38,269 bases of DNA from Bacillota bacterium (GTDB lineage Bacteria; Bacillota; Desulfotomaculia; Desulfotomaculales; JAJYZD01): contig JAJYZD010000001.1 of the NCBI GenBank assembly GCA_021800315.1, forward strand, positions 1 through 38,269, read 5' to 3'. Position 1 is the stretch's first letter, and every line of letters starts with the position of its first letter. This document shows positions 8,705 through 16,696 of this stretch, piece by piece. Under the pieces are notes generated by a model. The model had not been told where the DNA came from. It saw only the letters and a list, made by a program, of their open reading frames with translations, and did no database searches. The position numbers and the translations under genes were made by a program.

Positions 8705-8733
8705 AAAAAACCGCCGGATGGTCCCACCGGCGG
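8705..8733 (-). terminator. intrinsic terminator within the sdhCAB leader
   Basis: Read on the minus strand, CCGCCGG and CCGGCGG form a 7-bp stem with a 9-base loop, followed by TTTTTT. It lies about 50-80 bases after the predicted start of transcription and about 245 bases before sdhC. No gene lies between the promoter and this terminator. It is therefore either an attenuator or the end of a short RNA. Confidence 0.7.
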
Positions 8734-8789
8734 AAAATGGGCTGGGGGAATGACCGTGGAAAAGATGGAAACGGTCGGCCACTGCCTAT

Positions 8790-8818
8790 ATAGTAATAGG
8801 ATCGGGCGGCGGTGTCAA
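8790..8818 (-). promoter_or_regulatory. sigma-A promoter of the sdhCAB operon
   Basis: Read on the minus strand: TTGACA (8818-8813), exactly 17 bases, then TACTAT (8795-8790), five of six matches to the -10 consensus. It points toward sdhC and is the best promoter in the divergent region between sdhC and the ferredoxin gene. Confidence 0.75.
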
Positions 8819-8908
8819 TCCGTGGATGGCCGTATCTTTCCCATTCCCACATATTTTTTGGTCGACTCTCCCAAACTATAACCGCTTTGGCGGGGGGAGG
8901 TGTTAGTT

Positions 8909-9097
8909 TTGCGTATGGAAGTCGACCAGGAACTCTGTATCAGTTGCGGCGCCTGCATTGATGCCTGTCCGGAGGTTTTTGACTGGAACGACGACGAAAA
9001 GGCCCAGGCCCAGGAGGACGATGTGCCGTCGGGGCTGGAGGAGCAGGCCCACGACGCGGCGGAGGGATGCCCCACCAGCGCCATTTCCGAGCACTGA
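8909..9097 (+). CDS. 4Fe-4S ferredoxin (single cluster)
   Basis: A small soluble electron carrier of about 62 residues. It has one classical cluster site: CISCGACIDACP gives three ligands plus a fourth in EGCPTSAI near the C-terminus. The second four-Cys set of clostridial 2x4Fe-4S ferredoxins is absent. This fits the monocluster type with an acidic middle (DWNDDEKAQAQEDD). I start at TTG 8909, eight bases after GGGGGGAGG; a GTG at 8900 overlaps the ribosome site itself and an ATG at 8915 is also possible. It is divergent from sdhC. A glycosyltransferase follows 30 bases later on the same strand, with no obvious functional link. Confidence 0.88.
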   Translation: MRMEVDQELCISCGACIDACPEVFDWNDDEKAQAQEDDVPSGLEEQAHDAAEGCPTSAISEH

Positions 9098-9127
9098 GCC
9101 GGATGGAAGGCGAAGAGGGGGAGTGTT

Positions 9128-10252
9128 GTGGACGGGCCGGGTGTGCTGCAGGTGATCCGGCCGGCCGGCGGGGGCATGGTGAATCATGTCCGGCTGCTGC
9201 TGGAAGGATTGGTCCGGAGGGGCTTTGCAACCGCGGTGGCCTGCCCCGGTGATGCGGGCGAGGAACTGGCCGCGGCCGGTGTTCCGGTCTATCCCTTGTT
9301 CCTGACCGGGGAAATGTCCTGGGCCCACGACCTGGTCGACATATGGCGTCTGTCCCTGATATTGCGGAGCGGCGCGTTCGACCTGGTGCACGCCCACGGC
9401 CTGAAGGCCGCCACGGTGACGTTGGCGGCGGCCAGGCTGGCGGGCCGGGTGCGCACGGTCTACACGGCCCACGGTGCCACCCCGGTTCTGGACGGCTCAT
9501 GGGAGCACCTCAGACTGAGGGCGGCCGGCGGTTTGTTGCGTCGTTACGACTGCGTGGTCGCGGTTTCGCAGCACACCCGCCGGACCGTGTCGACGGCTCT
9601 CGGACTGGATCCCTCCCAGGTCCGGGTGATATACAACGGTATCGAAGTGCCCCGGGTCATCCCGCCCCGGGGAGCGCCCGGCGGCTGTCCCGTGGTGGGA
9701 ATGGTGGCCCGCCTGGCGCCCCGGAAAGGAGTGGAGGTGTTTTTGCAGGCGGCGCGCCTGATCCTGCGGGAATTTCCCCGGACCAGGTTCCTGGTGGCGG
9801 GAGACGGACCCCTGTGGCCGCAGCTGAAGCAGTTGGCCGAAAGTCTCGGTCTTTCCGGACATGTCCTTTTTACGGGCCGGCTGCGGGAGGCCGCTGGACT
9901 GATGCCTTTCCTGGATGTTTTTGCGCTTCCTTCCCTGCAGGAAGATTTACCCCTCGCGCTGCTGGAGGCCATGGCCCGGGGCCGGCCGGTGGTGGCCGCC
10001 CGTACCGGGGGCGTGGCGGAGGTGGTGTCAGAGGGCACCGGCATCCTGGTTCCGCCCGGCGATGCGGGAGCCCTGGCCGCCCAGGTGGGGCGCCTCCTGG
10101 GCGACCGCGGCCTGGCCGAACGGCTGGGCCGGGCGGCCCGGCGTAGCGTGTTGCTCCGCTTTGACGTCCGGCGCATGCAGGACGAGACCACCGCCCTTTA
10201 TCAAGGCCTCCGGGCGGGGGATATGGGTCTGGCTGGCGTGCGGGGGGCGTAA
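9128..10252 (+). CDS. glycosyltransferase, GT4 family
   Basis: A 374-residue GT-B fold enzyme that transfers a sugar from a nucleotide donor; acceptor and donor are unknown. The N-terminal Rossmann half has RPAGGGMVNHV (the Gly-rich acceptor loop) and LVHAHGLKA. The C-terminal half has VGMVARLAPRKGVEVFLQAA, a donor-site segment with Arg and Lys, and FALPSLQEDLPLALLEAMARGRPVVA, which carries the E-x7-E motif of GT4/GT1-type enzymes. The start is GTG behind AGGGGGA. No membrane segment is seen, so it is probably a peripheral cytoplasmic enzyme of cell-surface glycan or glycolipid synthesis. No other cell-envelope genes lie nearby, so the product cannot be guessed from context. Confidence 0.88.
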   Translation: MDGPGVLQVIRPAGGGMVNHVRLLLEGLVRRGFATAVACPGDAGEELAAAGVPVYPLFLTGEMSWAHDLVDIWRLSLILRSGAFDLVHAHGLKAATVTLAAARLAGRVRTVYTAHGATPVLDGSWEHLRLRAAGGLLRRYDCVVAVSQHTRRTVSTALGLDPSQVRVIYNGIEVPRVIPPRGAPGGCPVVGMVARLAPRKGVEVFLQAARLILREFPRTRFLVAGDGPLWPQLKQLAESLGLSGHVLFTGRLREAAGLMPFLDVFALPSLQEDLPLALLEAMARGRPVVAARTGGVAEVVSEGTGILVPPGDAGALAAQVGRLLGDRGLAERLGRAARRSVLLRFDVRRMQDETTALYQGLRAGDMGLAGVRGA

Positions 10253-10270
10253 GGCGCCGCCGGACCCGCG

Positions 10271-10564
10271 TTACCGCAGCGGCAGGGAAGGTCCGGTCAG
10301 GTCCTGGAGACGGTCCGCGTGAGGCGGTTCGCCGTTCTCACCGGTGACTCCGGCGATTGGGTGCACGTGGCCGGCACCGGTCGGGAGCGGCGGCCCTGTT
10401 TCCAGGTTTATCGCGTGTTCGTGGTCGCCCCCGGCCGTGGTTGTCGCCTTTACGGGGTGGATGTGGGCCGGATCCTCCCCGTCGGCCGGGCCGGACAATC
10501 CGGAATAGAAGTGCAGGTGACCGGACAATATCCTGGCGGAGAATATGTGGACGTGCTGGCTCAA
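10271..10564 (-). CDS. YmaF-family His-rich protein
   Basis: A 97-residue protein with regularly spaced His pairs: HVHIFS, GHLHFYSG, AHIHPV, DHEHAI and GHVHPIAGVT. The repeated pattern of H-x-H followed by a short beta-like segment and Pro/Gly turns matches my memory of the Bacillus YmaF family, whose function is unknown. The His spacing suggests metal binding. The start is TTG at 10564, with AAAAGGGGA about seven bases upstream. It is convergent with the glycosyltransferase gene, and the two stop codons are about 20 bases apart. The opposite strand is also open here, but it lacks this repeat logic. One late repeat reads PHADRL where PHVHRF would be expected, so some copies have drifted. Confidence 0.65.
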   Translation of the reverse strand: MSQHVHIFSARILSGHLHFYSGLSGPADGEDPAHIHPVKATTTAGGDHEHAINLETGPPLPTGAGHVHPIAGVTGENGEPPHADRLQDLTGPSLPLR

Positions 10565-10789
10565 CGGTGCATCCCCTTTTTGCCATGATACGGGACCTCT
10601 CTTTGTTTTGCCACCGGAAACCAGCCGGGTTTACGCCTGCCGCCGCGGTCGTCGATAATTAACGAAGGATTTACGCCGCCTTGGCACCGGTCTGGTACTG
10701 TCATGGCGGCGGGTTCCTGCGGGGATCGGCGGACTACCGGGAAAAGGGGCCGATCGGATGATGGTTGGCACAGCGGCGGCGATTGCGGG

Positions 10790-10942
10790 CTGTTCGGCCT
10801 GAACGCGGCCATAGAGGCGCCCCGCGCCGGGGAGTTGGGCTGCAGCTTCAACGTCGTGCCCGGCGAGGTCAGGAAACCGGTGGCCAAGGTAAAAGGCAAC
10901 GCCGCGGAGATGGCCGGAAAAATCAAGGCCACGGAGCTATGA
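10790..10942 (+). pseudogene. decayed methyl-accepting chemotaxis protein fragment
   Basis: The frame reads LFGLNAAIEAPRAGELG, then CSFNVVPGEVRKPVAK. This is the hairpin-tip signature of chemoreceptors (LLALNAAIEAARAGE.GRGFAVVA.EVR.LAE), which binds CheA/CheW. Several near-invariant residues are changed (Ala to Pro in EAAR, RGFAVVA lost). Only about 50 residues of a protein of 500 or more remain, and the region upstream in this frame has no receptor features. It is a relic with no likely function. Confidence 0.6.
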
Positions 10943-11191
10943 TGGAGCCGTTACTCGCAATCGATGATTTGTTACGGGAAAGTATCCTGTAGTTCGCTTC
11001 TCCTTCCGGGCGCTGACCCGGGGGCATTAGCTGGTACTTTCCGACGGCCCAAGGTGGGTTTGACGCGGTTGGCCCGGGCCCCGGCGGCGGCAAGCGTATC
11101 GGCCGGCGGGGCCGGTGCCGGTCGTTTTCCCGCCGCCGTCGCGGCGGGAAGGCCCCCCGGTGGTAACCGGTCGGGGGGGGGGACTGGTCTT

Positions 11192-11743
11192 CTACCGGTA
11201 CAGTTCGTCGAGTTCGTGCAGCATCCGGTGAAACTCTTCGTGCTTTCCCGCGCCCACCTTTTCGTTCTCAATCCGCTGGAATTCCCTTGCCATCTCCTCG
11301 TCCGTTCCAAGCGGCAACAGGTGGTCGGCCAGGGGATAGAGCACGTTGTCCTCTTTTTCGATGTGCTCGCGGAGAAGTTCCGCGTAGTTGCGGGCGGCGG
11401 CGACAAAGGAGGCGGCCTTTTCCCGCCGTCCCCCGGTCAGGGCGGTCAGGGCGTCCTTCATGTCCCGGATGTACCTGCGGCCTTCGTCGTGCTCCGTCAG
11501 CATCACTCCGACCGGCCCGCCCTCCCCCGGCACTCCGGCCTGCACCAGAGCGGGGAACAGGATGTTTTCTTCCTTGCCGTGGTGGCACCTGTCCACGAAA
11601 ACGGTGAGGAACTCCATGACCCGCCCGGCGTCGTCCAGAGTCCCCGTTTGTCCTTCTTCCAGGGCCCGTCCTACTTTCTCCAGGATCGCGAGCGCTTTCA
11701 GGACGGCTTGATGTTCGTGCTTCAGTTCCTCGGTGCATTGCAT
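11192..11743 (-). CDS. hemerythrin HHE-domain protein
   Basis: A cytoplasmic diiron four-helix-bundle protein of about 183 residues. Such proteins bind oxygen or nitric oxide or serve in iron and redox sensing. The iron-ligand pattern is visible in order: an N-terminal LKHEHQ, CHHGKEEN, LTEHDEGRRY and LREHIEKEDNVLYP, which together supply the His and Glu ligands. The C-terminal helix (EEFHRMLHELDELYR) is additional. I use the ATG at 11743; TTG at 11767 and GTG at 11752 are in frame and sit at or near GGAAGGA, so the start is uncertain by up to eight codons. The gene is alone on the minus strand. In an anaerobe a role in oxygen or NO protection is plausible but inferred. Confidence 0.88.
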   Translation of the reverse strand: MQCTEELKHEHQAVLKALAILEKVGRALEEGQTGTLDDAGRVMEFLTVFVDRCHHGKEENILFPALVQAGVPGEGGPVGVMLTEHDEGRRYIRDMKDALTALTGGRREKAASFVAAARNYAELLREHIEKEDNVLYPLADHLLPLGTDEEMAREFQRIENEKVGAGKHEEFHRMLHELDELYR

Positions 11744-12143
11744 GACCCACACGTTCCTTCCGTACAAAACTTCCCGCCGGACGGGTCTCCGGCCTCGGGG
11801 AAAATTCGCCTTCGGTCACGGCTTTTCCTCTATATTTTCCAATCCTTGTGGCGCGCATGGCACCGGTGGTCTCTATGCCAGAGGATGGGTTGCATGCCAG
11901 CGGATTGGATAACCTATTACGCGGGGGCGTCCGGCGGGGGGGGGGGAAGATTCCTGCCGCGGGAGTTGGCATTGGTTTCCCGAACCGGGAACAGCTGTCG
12001 CCGTCCGGCATAAAGTGAAGCAGCGGTCAGGGCCCGGTCAACGGAATGTCCGGGCGGTGATTGCCCGAAATCGCAAATGGGGTCCGAATTTTACGTTTTA
12101 TCGCCGTTATTTGCCGACAAGCACCGCGCGGGCCAAATTCATG
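11744..12143. other. gene-free stretch
   Basis: The divergent spacer between the hemerythrin and speD genes. Open frames here have no ribosome sites or family features. A run of ten or more G lies near 11936-11947. No promoter for the hemerythrin gene was recognised with confidence. Confidence 0.4.
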
Positions 12144-12171
12144 TTGACATTCCCTGACTGTGTGCTAAAAT
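12144..12171 (+). promoter_or_regulatory. sigma-A promoter for speD
   Basis: TTGACA (12144-12149), 16 bases, then TAAAAT (12166-12171). It lies about 85 bases before the speD start codon and is the only good promoter in the spacer. Confidence 0.75.
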
Positions 12172-12254
12172 CTTTATGGTTGGAATTAGACAGTCGTGCC
12201 GCGTCGCGGCAGGCGGTCAATTCCAAAATCTTTGTCCAGCAAAGGAGGAGGATA

Positions 12255-12641
12255 ATGGCGATGAAACCCTTGGGCCGCCATGTTTTGGCTGAAATCTTCG
12301 GTTGTGACTTCGATCTCCTGAACAACATGGGCAAGGTCGAGGAGATCATGGTCAAAGCAGCTCTGGAGGCCGGGGCGGAAGTCCGGGAGTGCGTGTTCCA
12401 CAAGTTCAGTCCGCAGGGAGTAAGCGGAGTGGTGGTCATCTCGGAGTCGCATCTGGCAATTCATACCTGGCCTGAGCTGGGATACGCGGCGGTGGATGTA
12501 TTTACCTGCGGGGAGAGGGTCGATCCATGGGACGCCTGCCGCTTCCTCAAAAACGAATTTCACGCCCGGAACATGACGGCGAAGGAAGTCAAGAGGGGCA
12601 TCCTACTCGAACCAGCTCATCTGGATGCTGTAAACCAGTAG
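12255..12641 (+). CDS. speD: S-adenosylmethionine decarboxylase proenzyme
   Basis: Makes decarboxylated S-adenosylmethionine, the aminopropyl donor for spermidine. It has 128 residues, typical of the short bacterial class 1B enzyme. The self-cleavage site is in VVISESHLAIHTWPE: cleavage before S65 turns it into the pyruvoyl group, with H70 and C85 (in DVFTCGE) as the expected catalytic residues. I choose the ATG at 12255, six bases after AAGGAGG; an ATG two codons later is also usable. The longer upstream frame has no ribosome site. It is monocistronic, with a promoter at 12144 and a terminator-like hairpin at 12678. No spermidine synthase gene is nearby. Confidence 0.95.
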   Translation: MAMKPLGRHVLAEIFGCDFDLLNNMGKVEEIMVKAALEAGAEVRECVFHKFSPQGVSGVVVISESHLAIHTWPELGYAAVDVFTCGERVDPWDACRFLKNEFHARNMTAKEVKRGILLEPAHLDAVNQ

Positions 12642-12677
12642 GAGGGATATTTATTAGTACCTGCTTGCCACCAGGTT

Positions 12678-12719
12678 AGCGGGCCCTGCCGCCAGAAGGA
12701 TCAGGGCCCGCTCTCGTTT
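12678..12719 (+). terminator. intrinsic terminator after speD
   Basis: A strong 11-bp stem (AGCGGGCCCTG with CAGGGCCCGCT) is followed by CTCGTTT. The T-tract is short, so efficiency is uncertain. It lies about 37 bases after the speD stop. Confidence 0.65.
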
Positions 12720-12802
12720 AAGGGGCCGGCGGGGAATATGGCCGCTCCGGCAGGAAAAGGCCGTGCGGCAAAGAATATATACGGGGTTGCGTTGAGAGGG
12801 GG

Positions 12803-13633
12803 ATGGGAAAGATAATGCTGGAAATCCTGGCTCCGTTCAAGGACGAGTTGGCGGCCCAGGAGGCCCTGGTGCGTCAGGCCCTGGCCGCGACCGGGCATAC
12901 CGCCTCACCCTCCGTGGCAGAGGATTGGAACAGCCTGCAAAAATACATACGGCCCGCGTTGGTTCTTCTGACCAGCAGGTTGTACCAACACCGCCCGGAA
13001 GCGGCCGTGCCGCTGGCGGCGGTGCACCAGTTCATTTATCTGGCCGGACGGGTCCATACCGGCGTGGCCGAGGAATGCACCGCCCTCCGGCGCGAGGCCG
13101 CGCAAAGTTACCAGTTTCCCGTCCTGGTGGGCGACTACCTGTACGGCCGTTTTTTCACCACCCTTTGCGACGCCGGGCAAAACCATCTCCTGGGCGACCT
13201 GGCCCGGGTTATCTGCTCAATGAACGAGGGCGGCATGATGCGGGCCAAGAACGCTCTGGGTCAGGCGGGCTACGACGTGACGGAAATTATCAGGCTGGAA
13301 ACGGCCGAACTGATCGCCAGTTGCTGCCGCCTGGGCGGCCTGGCCGGCGGGGCTTCCGACCAGGAAGCCCGCCACCTGTATGCCCTCGGTCTGGAACTGG
13401 GCATGGCCATCGGCCGCATGGAGCAAGGTTGTTCCTTTTCCGAGGCGGCCATACACCTGCAGCGGGCCGTCAACGAAATGTCGGTCGCCTTTTGCCGCCG
13501 ATGGGTACCGGGGCACCCGCCCGGGGCCGGTCAGGGTGGGTGGGATCAGTTGGAGCGTTTTATCCGGCTCTTCCTGGCCCCCGGCCCCGGCATCCCCACG
13601 GAAGCGGGTCCGGCCGGCGTTATGGCGGGATAG
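12803..13633 (+). CDS. degenerate polyprenyl diphosphate synthase homologue
   Basis: A 276-residue all-helical prenyl-synthase-like protein at the head of the menaquinone genes. The fold is recognisable from KYIRPALVLLTSRLY (normally KRLRP), AAVHQFIYLAGRVHTGVAEE (normally a helix ending HDDxxD) and FPVLVGDYLYGRFF. The first Asp-rich motif is replaced by HTGVAE (residues 85-90). The second DDxxD is missing too: the corresponding helix reads GLELGMAIGRMEQG. It therefore should not bind magnesium-diphosphate and is probably not catalytic alone. By analogy with two-component heptaprenyl synthases it may be a partner subunit, which is inference. ATG 12803 directly abuts GAGAGGGGG; an ATG at 12815 has better spacing. 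The gene ends 8 bases before menG. Confidence 0.7.
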   Translation: MGKIMLEILAPFKDELAAQEALVRQALAATGHTASPSVAEDWNSLQKYIRPALVLLTSRLYQHRPEAAVPLAAVHQFIYLAGRVHTGVAEECTALRREAAQSYQFPVLVGDYLYGRFFTTLCDAGQNHLLGDLARVICSMNEGGMMRAKNALGQAGYDVTEIIRLETAELIASCCRLGGLAGGASDQEARHLYALGLELGMAIGRMEQGCSFSEAAIHLQRAVNEMSVAFCRRWVPGHPPGAGQGGWDQLERFIRLFLAPGPGIPTEAGPAGVMAG

Positions 13634-13641
13634 GGGAGATT

Positions 13642-14364
13642 ATGGCGGACGTGGACTGGCAGGGCCGTCGCAAGGAAGAATACGTGCACCGGATGTTTTC
13701 GTCGATCGCCGGGCGGTACGACCGGATGAACACGGTGATGAGCCTTTCCCGGGACAAGTACTGGCGGCGCTTCGCCGTGCGGCAGGCCCGGCTTTCGGCC
13801 GGGGACAGGGCTCTCGACGTGGCCTGCGGCACGGCCATGCTGGCCCGGGAGATGGCACTGGCGGTGGGGGCCGCCGGACGCGTGGTGGGCGTGGACTTCT
13901 GCGCCCCGATGCTGGAAAAGGCCCGGGAGAACCTGGTGCGCTGGGAACTGGCTACCAGGGTCGGCCTGGTGGAGGGCGATGCCATGCGACTGCCCTTTGC
14001 CGACGGCGAATTCGCCGGCGCGGTTTCCGGCTTCGCCTTGCGCAACGTTCCCGACATTCCCCAGGTGCTGTCCGAGATGGCCCGCGTGGTGCGTCCCGGC
14101 GGCCGGGTGGTGACCCTGGAACTGGCCCGTCCCTGGGTACCGGTGTTCAAACAACTTTATTTCCTCTATTTCGAGGGCCTGGTGCCGCTCCTGGGACGTC
14201 TGGGCGAAGGCGGATTCGCGTACGGCTACCTGCCCCGCTCGCTGAAGGGTTTTCCGCACCAGCGCGACCTCGCTGGGATCTTTACCAAAGTGGGATTGCA
14301 AGAAGTCAGGTATTTTGAACTCACCGGCGGCATCGTCGCCGTTCACGTGGGAACGGTGGCCTGA
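13642..14364 (+). CDS. menG: demethylmenaquinone methyltransferase
   Basis: C-methylates the prenylated naphthoquinol in the last step of menaquinone synthesis (UbiE/MenG family). It has 240 residues. Family motifs are clear: MFSSIAGRYDRMNTVMSL at the start, the SAM-binding loop ALDVACGTAMLARE, GVDFCAPMLEKAR, GDAMRLPFADGEFAG and the UbiE signature FALRNVPD. The ATG start follows GGGGAG and lies 8 bases after the preceding gene. The UbiE signature and its place among mqn genes support the menaquinone role rather than a generic methyltransferase. The Firmicute context makes ubiquinone methylation unlikely. Confidence 0.92.
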   Translation: MADVDWQGRRKEEYVHRMFSSIAGRYDRMNTVMSLSRDKYWRRFAVRQARLSAGDRALDVACGTAMLAREMALAVGAAGRVVGVDFCAPMLEKARENLVRWELATRVGLVEGDAMRLPFADGEFAGAVSGFALRNVPDIPQVLSEMARVVRPGGRVVTLELARPWVPVFKQLYFLYFEGLVPLLGRLGEGGFAYGYLPRSLKGFPHQRDLAGIFTKVGLQEVRYFELTGGIVAVHVGTVA

Positions 14365-14391
14365 ACATCCGGCGCATTTGGAGGGAAAGGC

Positions 14392-15828
14392 GTGGCCTAC
14401 CGGGACTTGGCCGGGTTCGTACGGAAGCTGGAAGACAAGGGTCTTTTGAAAAGAATAACCGCCGAGGTCGATCCTTACCTGGAGATCGCCGGGATTACCG
14501 ACCGGGTGGTCAAGAGCGGCGGTCCCGCCCTTTTGTTCGAAAACGTACGGGGGTACGATATTCCCGTTCTGACTAATACGTTCGGGTCGAATGAGCGAAT
14601 GCTCCTGGCCCTGGAGCGCGAGAACCCGGACGACCTGGGGGAGGAACTGGTATCCTTCCTCCAGCCGGGCGAAATACCGGCGGGGTTTATGGACAAGTTG
14701 CGCGCCCTGCCGAAACTGGCGAAGCTGGCCTCCTACGTGCCCAAAACCGTGCGGGGGGGGCCCTGCCAGGAAACGGTGGAAAAGGACGAGCCATCGGTTT
14801 CCGGACTGCCGATCCTGACCACCTGGCCCGGGGACGCCGCCCCCTTCGTCACCCTGCCGCTGGTCTTCACCAGGGACCCGGCGGGCGGACAGCGCAACGT
14901 GGGCATGTACCGCATGCAGGTGTTCGACTCGCGGACGCTGGGCATGCACTGGCACATTCACAAGGACGGGGCGCGGCACCTCTCGCGGGCGGCCGGGAAA
15001 ATGCCGGTGGCCGTGGCCATAGGCGCCGATCCGGCCGTGGTCTTCGCCGCCACGTGTCCGTGCCCGCCGGACATCGACGAAATGCTGGTCGCCGGCCTGA
15101 TCCGCCGGGAAGCGGTCGAGATGACCCGTTGCGTGACGTGCGACCTGGAGGTGCCCGCCCACGCCGAGATAGTGCTGGAAGGCTGGGTCGATCCTGAGGA
15201 AACCCGCACCGAGGGCCCTTTCGGCGACCACACCGGCTACTACTCGCCGGCCGGCGAGTATCCGGTTTTCCACCTGTCCTGTGTGACGAGGCGGAAAAAG
15301 CCGGTCTACATGGCTACCGTGGTGGGCCGGCCGCCCATGGAGGACGCATTTCTGGGCAAGGCCACGGAACGGCTCTTTTTGCCCGTCATGCGCATGCTGC
15401 TGCCGGAGATCGTCGATATCAACATGCCGGTCGAGGGTGTGTTCCACAACCTGGTTCTGGTTTCCGTCAGAAAGGCCTATCCCGGCCACGCCCGCAAGGT
15501 AATACACGGCCTGTGGGGGATGGGGCTGATGATGCTGGCCAAGATGATCGTGGTGGTGGATGCCGACGTGGACGTACAGAACCTTTCGGAGGTGGCCTGG
15601 CGGGTTCTCGGCAACATCGACGCCCGCCGCGACCTGGTGGTGGCCGACGGCCCGGTGGACGCCCTGGATCATGCCGCCTCCCTACCCCATCTGGGCGCCA
15701 GGCTGGGGGTGGACGCCACGCGCAAGTGGGCGTCCGAGGGCTATGCCCGGGAGTGGCCGGACGCAATCGCCATGAGCCGCGAAGTGGTGGAACTGGTCGA
15801 CCGGAAGTGGCACGGCTATGGGTTTTAA
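14392..15828 (+). CDS. mqnL: UbiD-family decarboxylase (MqnL-like)
   Basis: A 478-residue UbiD-family carboxy-lyase that uses prenylated FMN. In futalosine-type menaquinone synthesis this enzyme (MqnL) removes the carboxyl group of the 1,4-dihydroxy-6-naphthoate derivative. Motifs seen: NVGMYRMQVFDSRTLGMHWH (metal and prenyl-FMN site region), DPEETRTEGPFGDHTGYYSP with the catalytic Glu cluster, and VKRK-equivalent VTRRKKPVYMATVVGRPP. The start is GTG after GGAGGGAAAG. It overlaps the following UbiA gene by 11 bases, so the pair is translationally coupled. No UbiX flavin prenyltransferase (MqnM) gene is in the window. The symbol rests on the neighbouring mqnE, mqnA and mqnC genes; from sequence alone only UbiD is certain. 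Confidence 0.85.
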   Translation: MAYRDLAGFVRKLEDKGLLKRITAEVDPYLEIAGITDRVVKSGGPALLFENVRGYDIPVLTNTFGSNERMLLALERENPDDLGEELVSFLQPGEIPAGFMDKLRALPKLAKLASYVPKTVRGGPCQETVEKDEPSVSGLPILTTWPGDAAPFVTLPLVFTRDPAGGQRNVGMYRMQVFDSRTLGMHWHIHKDGARHLSRAAGKMPVAVAIGADPAVVFAATCPCPPDIDEMLVAGLIRREAVEMTRCVTCDLEVPAHAEIVLEGWVDPEETRTEGPFGDHTGYYSPAGEYPVFHLSCVTRRKKPVYMATVVGRPPMEDAFLGKATERLFLPVMRMLLPEIVDINMPVEGVFHNLVLVSVRKAYPGHARKVIHGLWGMGLMMLAKMIVVVDADVDVQNLSEVAWRVLGNIDARRDLVVADGPVDALDHAASLPHLGARLGVDATRKWASEGYAREWPDAIAMSREVVELVDRKWHGYGF

Positions 15829-16696
15829 AGTTTTGGGGAAACTCAAAATCTTCCTGAAGATGATCCGGGTGGAACATACGGTCTTCGCCCTGCCCTTTGC
15901 CTACGTGGGGGCCCTGTTGGCGCACCGGGCCCCTCCCGGCTGGGTCCAACTGGTCTGGCTGACCCTGGCCATGGTGGGGGCGCGCACGGCGGCCATGTCG
16001 CTCAACCGGCTCATCGACCGGCACATCGACGCCCAAAACCCCCGTACCAGCATGCGGGCCCTGCCGCGGGGCCTTCTGTCGGTGGCCGAGGTCTGGGTGT
16101 ACACCGTATTGGCCTTCGTCCTGCTGGGGGTCAGCGCTTATCACCTGAGCCGGTTGGCTTTCGAGTTGTTTCCGGTGGCGGTGGCCGTACTCTGGTTTTA
16201 CTCGTACGTGAAGCGTTTTACCTGGTTGTCCCACCTGGTGCTGGGCGCGGCGGACGGGCTGGCGCCCCTGGGAGCCTGGGTGGCCATAGCGGATGGTTTC
16301 GCGTGGGCGGCCTGGCTCCTGTTCGGCGGGGTGATGTTCTGGGTGGCCGGCTTCGATGTTATCTACGCCGTGGACGACTACCATTTCGACCGTCAAAAGA
16401 GGCTCCATTCCATTCCGGTGCGCTTCGGGATCCCCAGGGCGCTGGTTATCGCCAGGTGGCTGCACGTTTTGGCGGTGGCTTGCTTCCTTGCCGCCGGGTT
16501 TATCTTGCACCTCGGGGTGTTCTACTGGGCCGGGGCCCTTGGCGCCGCCGTCATCCTGGTGCACGAACACCTCCTGGTCACCCCGGAAGACATGTCGCGG
16601 GCCGGAGTGGCCTTTTTCAACCTGAACGGCATCTTGAGCGTCCTGATGCTGGTCTTTACCGTGCTGGACGTGCTGGTGCCGGTCAGGCTTTTTTAG
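15818..16696 (+). CDS. mqnP: UbiA-family prenyltransferase (MqnP-like)
   Basis: A 292-residue integral membrane aromatic prenyltransferase that attaches the isoprenoid tail to the naphthoate precursor (MqnP role). The first Asp-rich site is NRLIDRHIDAQNPRT and the second is DVIYAVDDYHFDRQK, both typical of UbiA. About eight hydrophobic segments are visible. RVEHTVFALPFAYVGAL near the N-terminus is a UbiA family start. The ATG at 15818 lies inside the end of the UbiD gene (11-base overlap). Specificity for 1,4-dihydroxy-6-naphthoate rather than 4-hydroxybenzoate is inferred from the adjacent futalosine genes. Confidence 0.88.
   Translation: MGFKVLGKLKIFLKMIRVEHTVFALPFAYVGALLAHRAPPGWVQLVWLTLAMVGARTAAMSLNRLIDRHIDAQNPRTSMRALPRGLLSVAEVWVYTVLAFVLLGVSAYHLSRLAFELFPVAVAVLWFYSYVKRFTWLSHLVLGAADGLAPLGAWVAIADGFAWAAWLLFGGVMFWVAGFDVIYAVDDYHFDRQKRLHSIPVRFGIPRALVIARWLHVLAVACFLAAGFILHLGVFYWAGALGAAVILVHEHLLVTPEDMSRAGVAFFNLNGILSVLMLVFTVLDVLVPVRLF

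Noticed and set aside
8462..8790. A known riboswitch in the sdh leader
   Set aside because: I compared the leader by eye with common classes (T-box, cobalamin, glycine, SAM, FMN, TPP) and saw no conserved core. Only the promoter and terminator are claimed.
10319..10588. An 89-codon plus-strand frame opposite the YmaF-like gene
   Set aside because: The minus strand shows regular His-x-His repeats and a TTG start with a ribosome site. The plus frame has neither.
13546..15672. A 708-codon open frame on the minus strand opposite menG and the UbiD gene
   Set aside because: It is a by-product of GC-rich codon use in well-identified genes on the plus strand. It has no family resemblance and is rich in His, Gln and Pro, as such shadow frames are.
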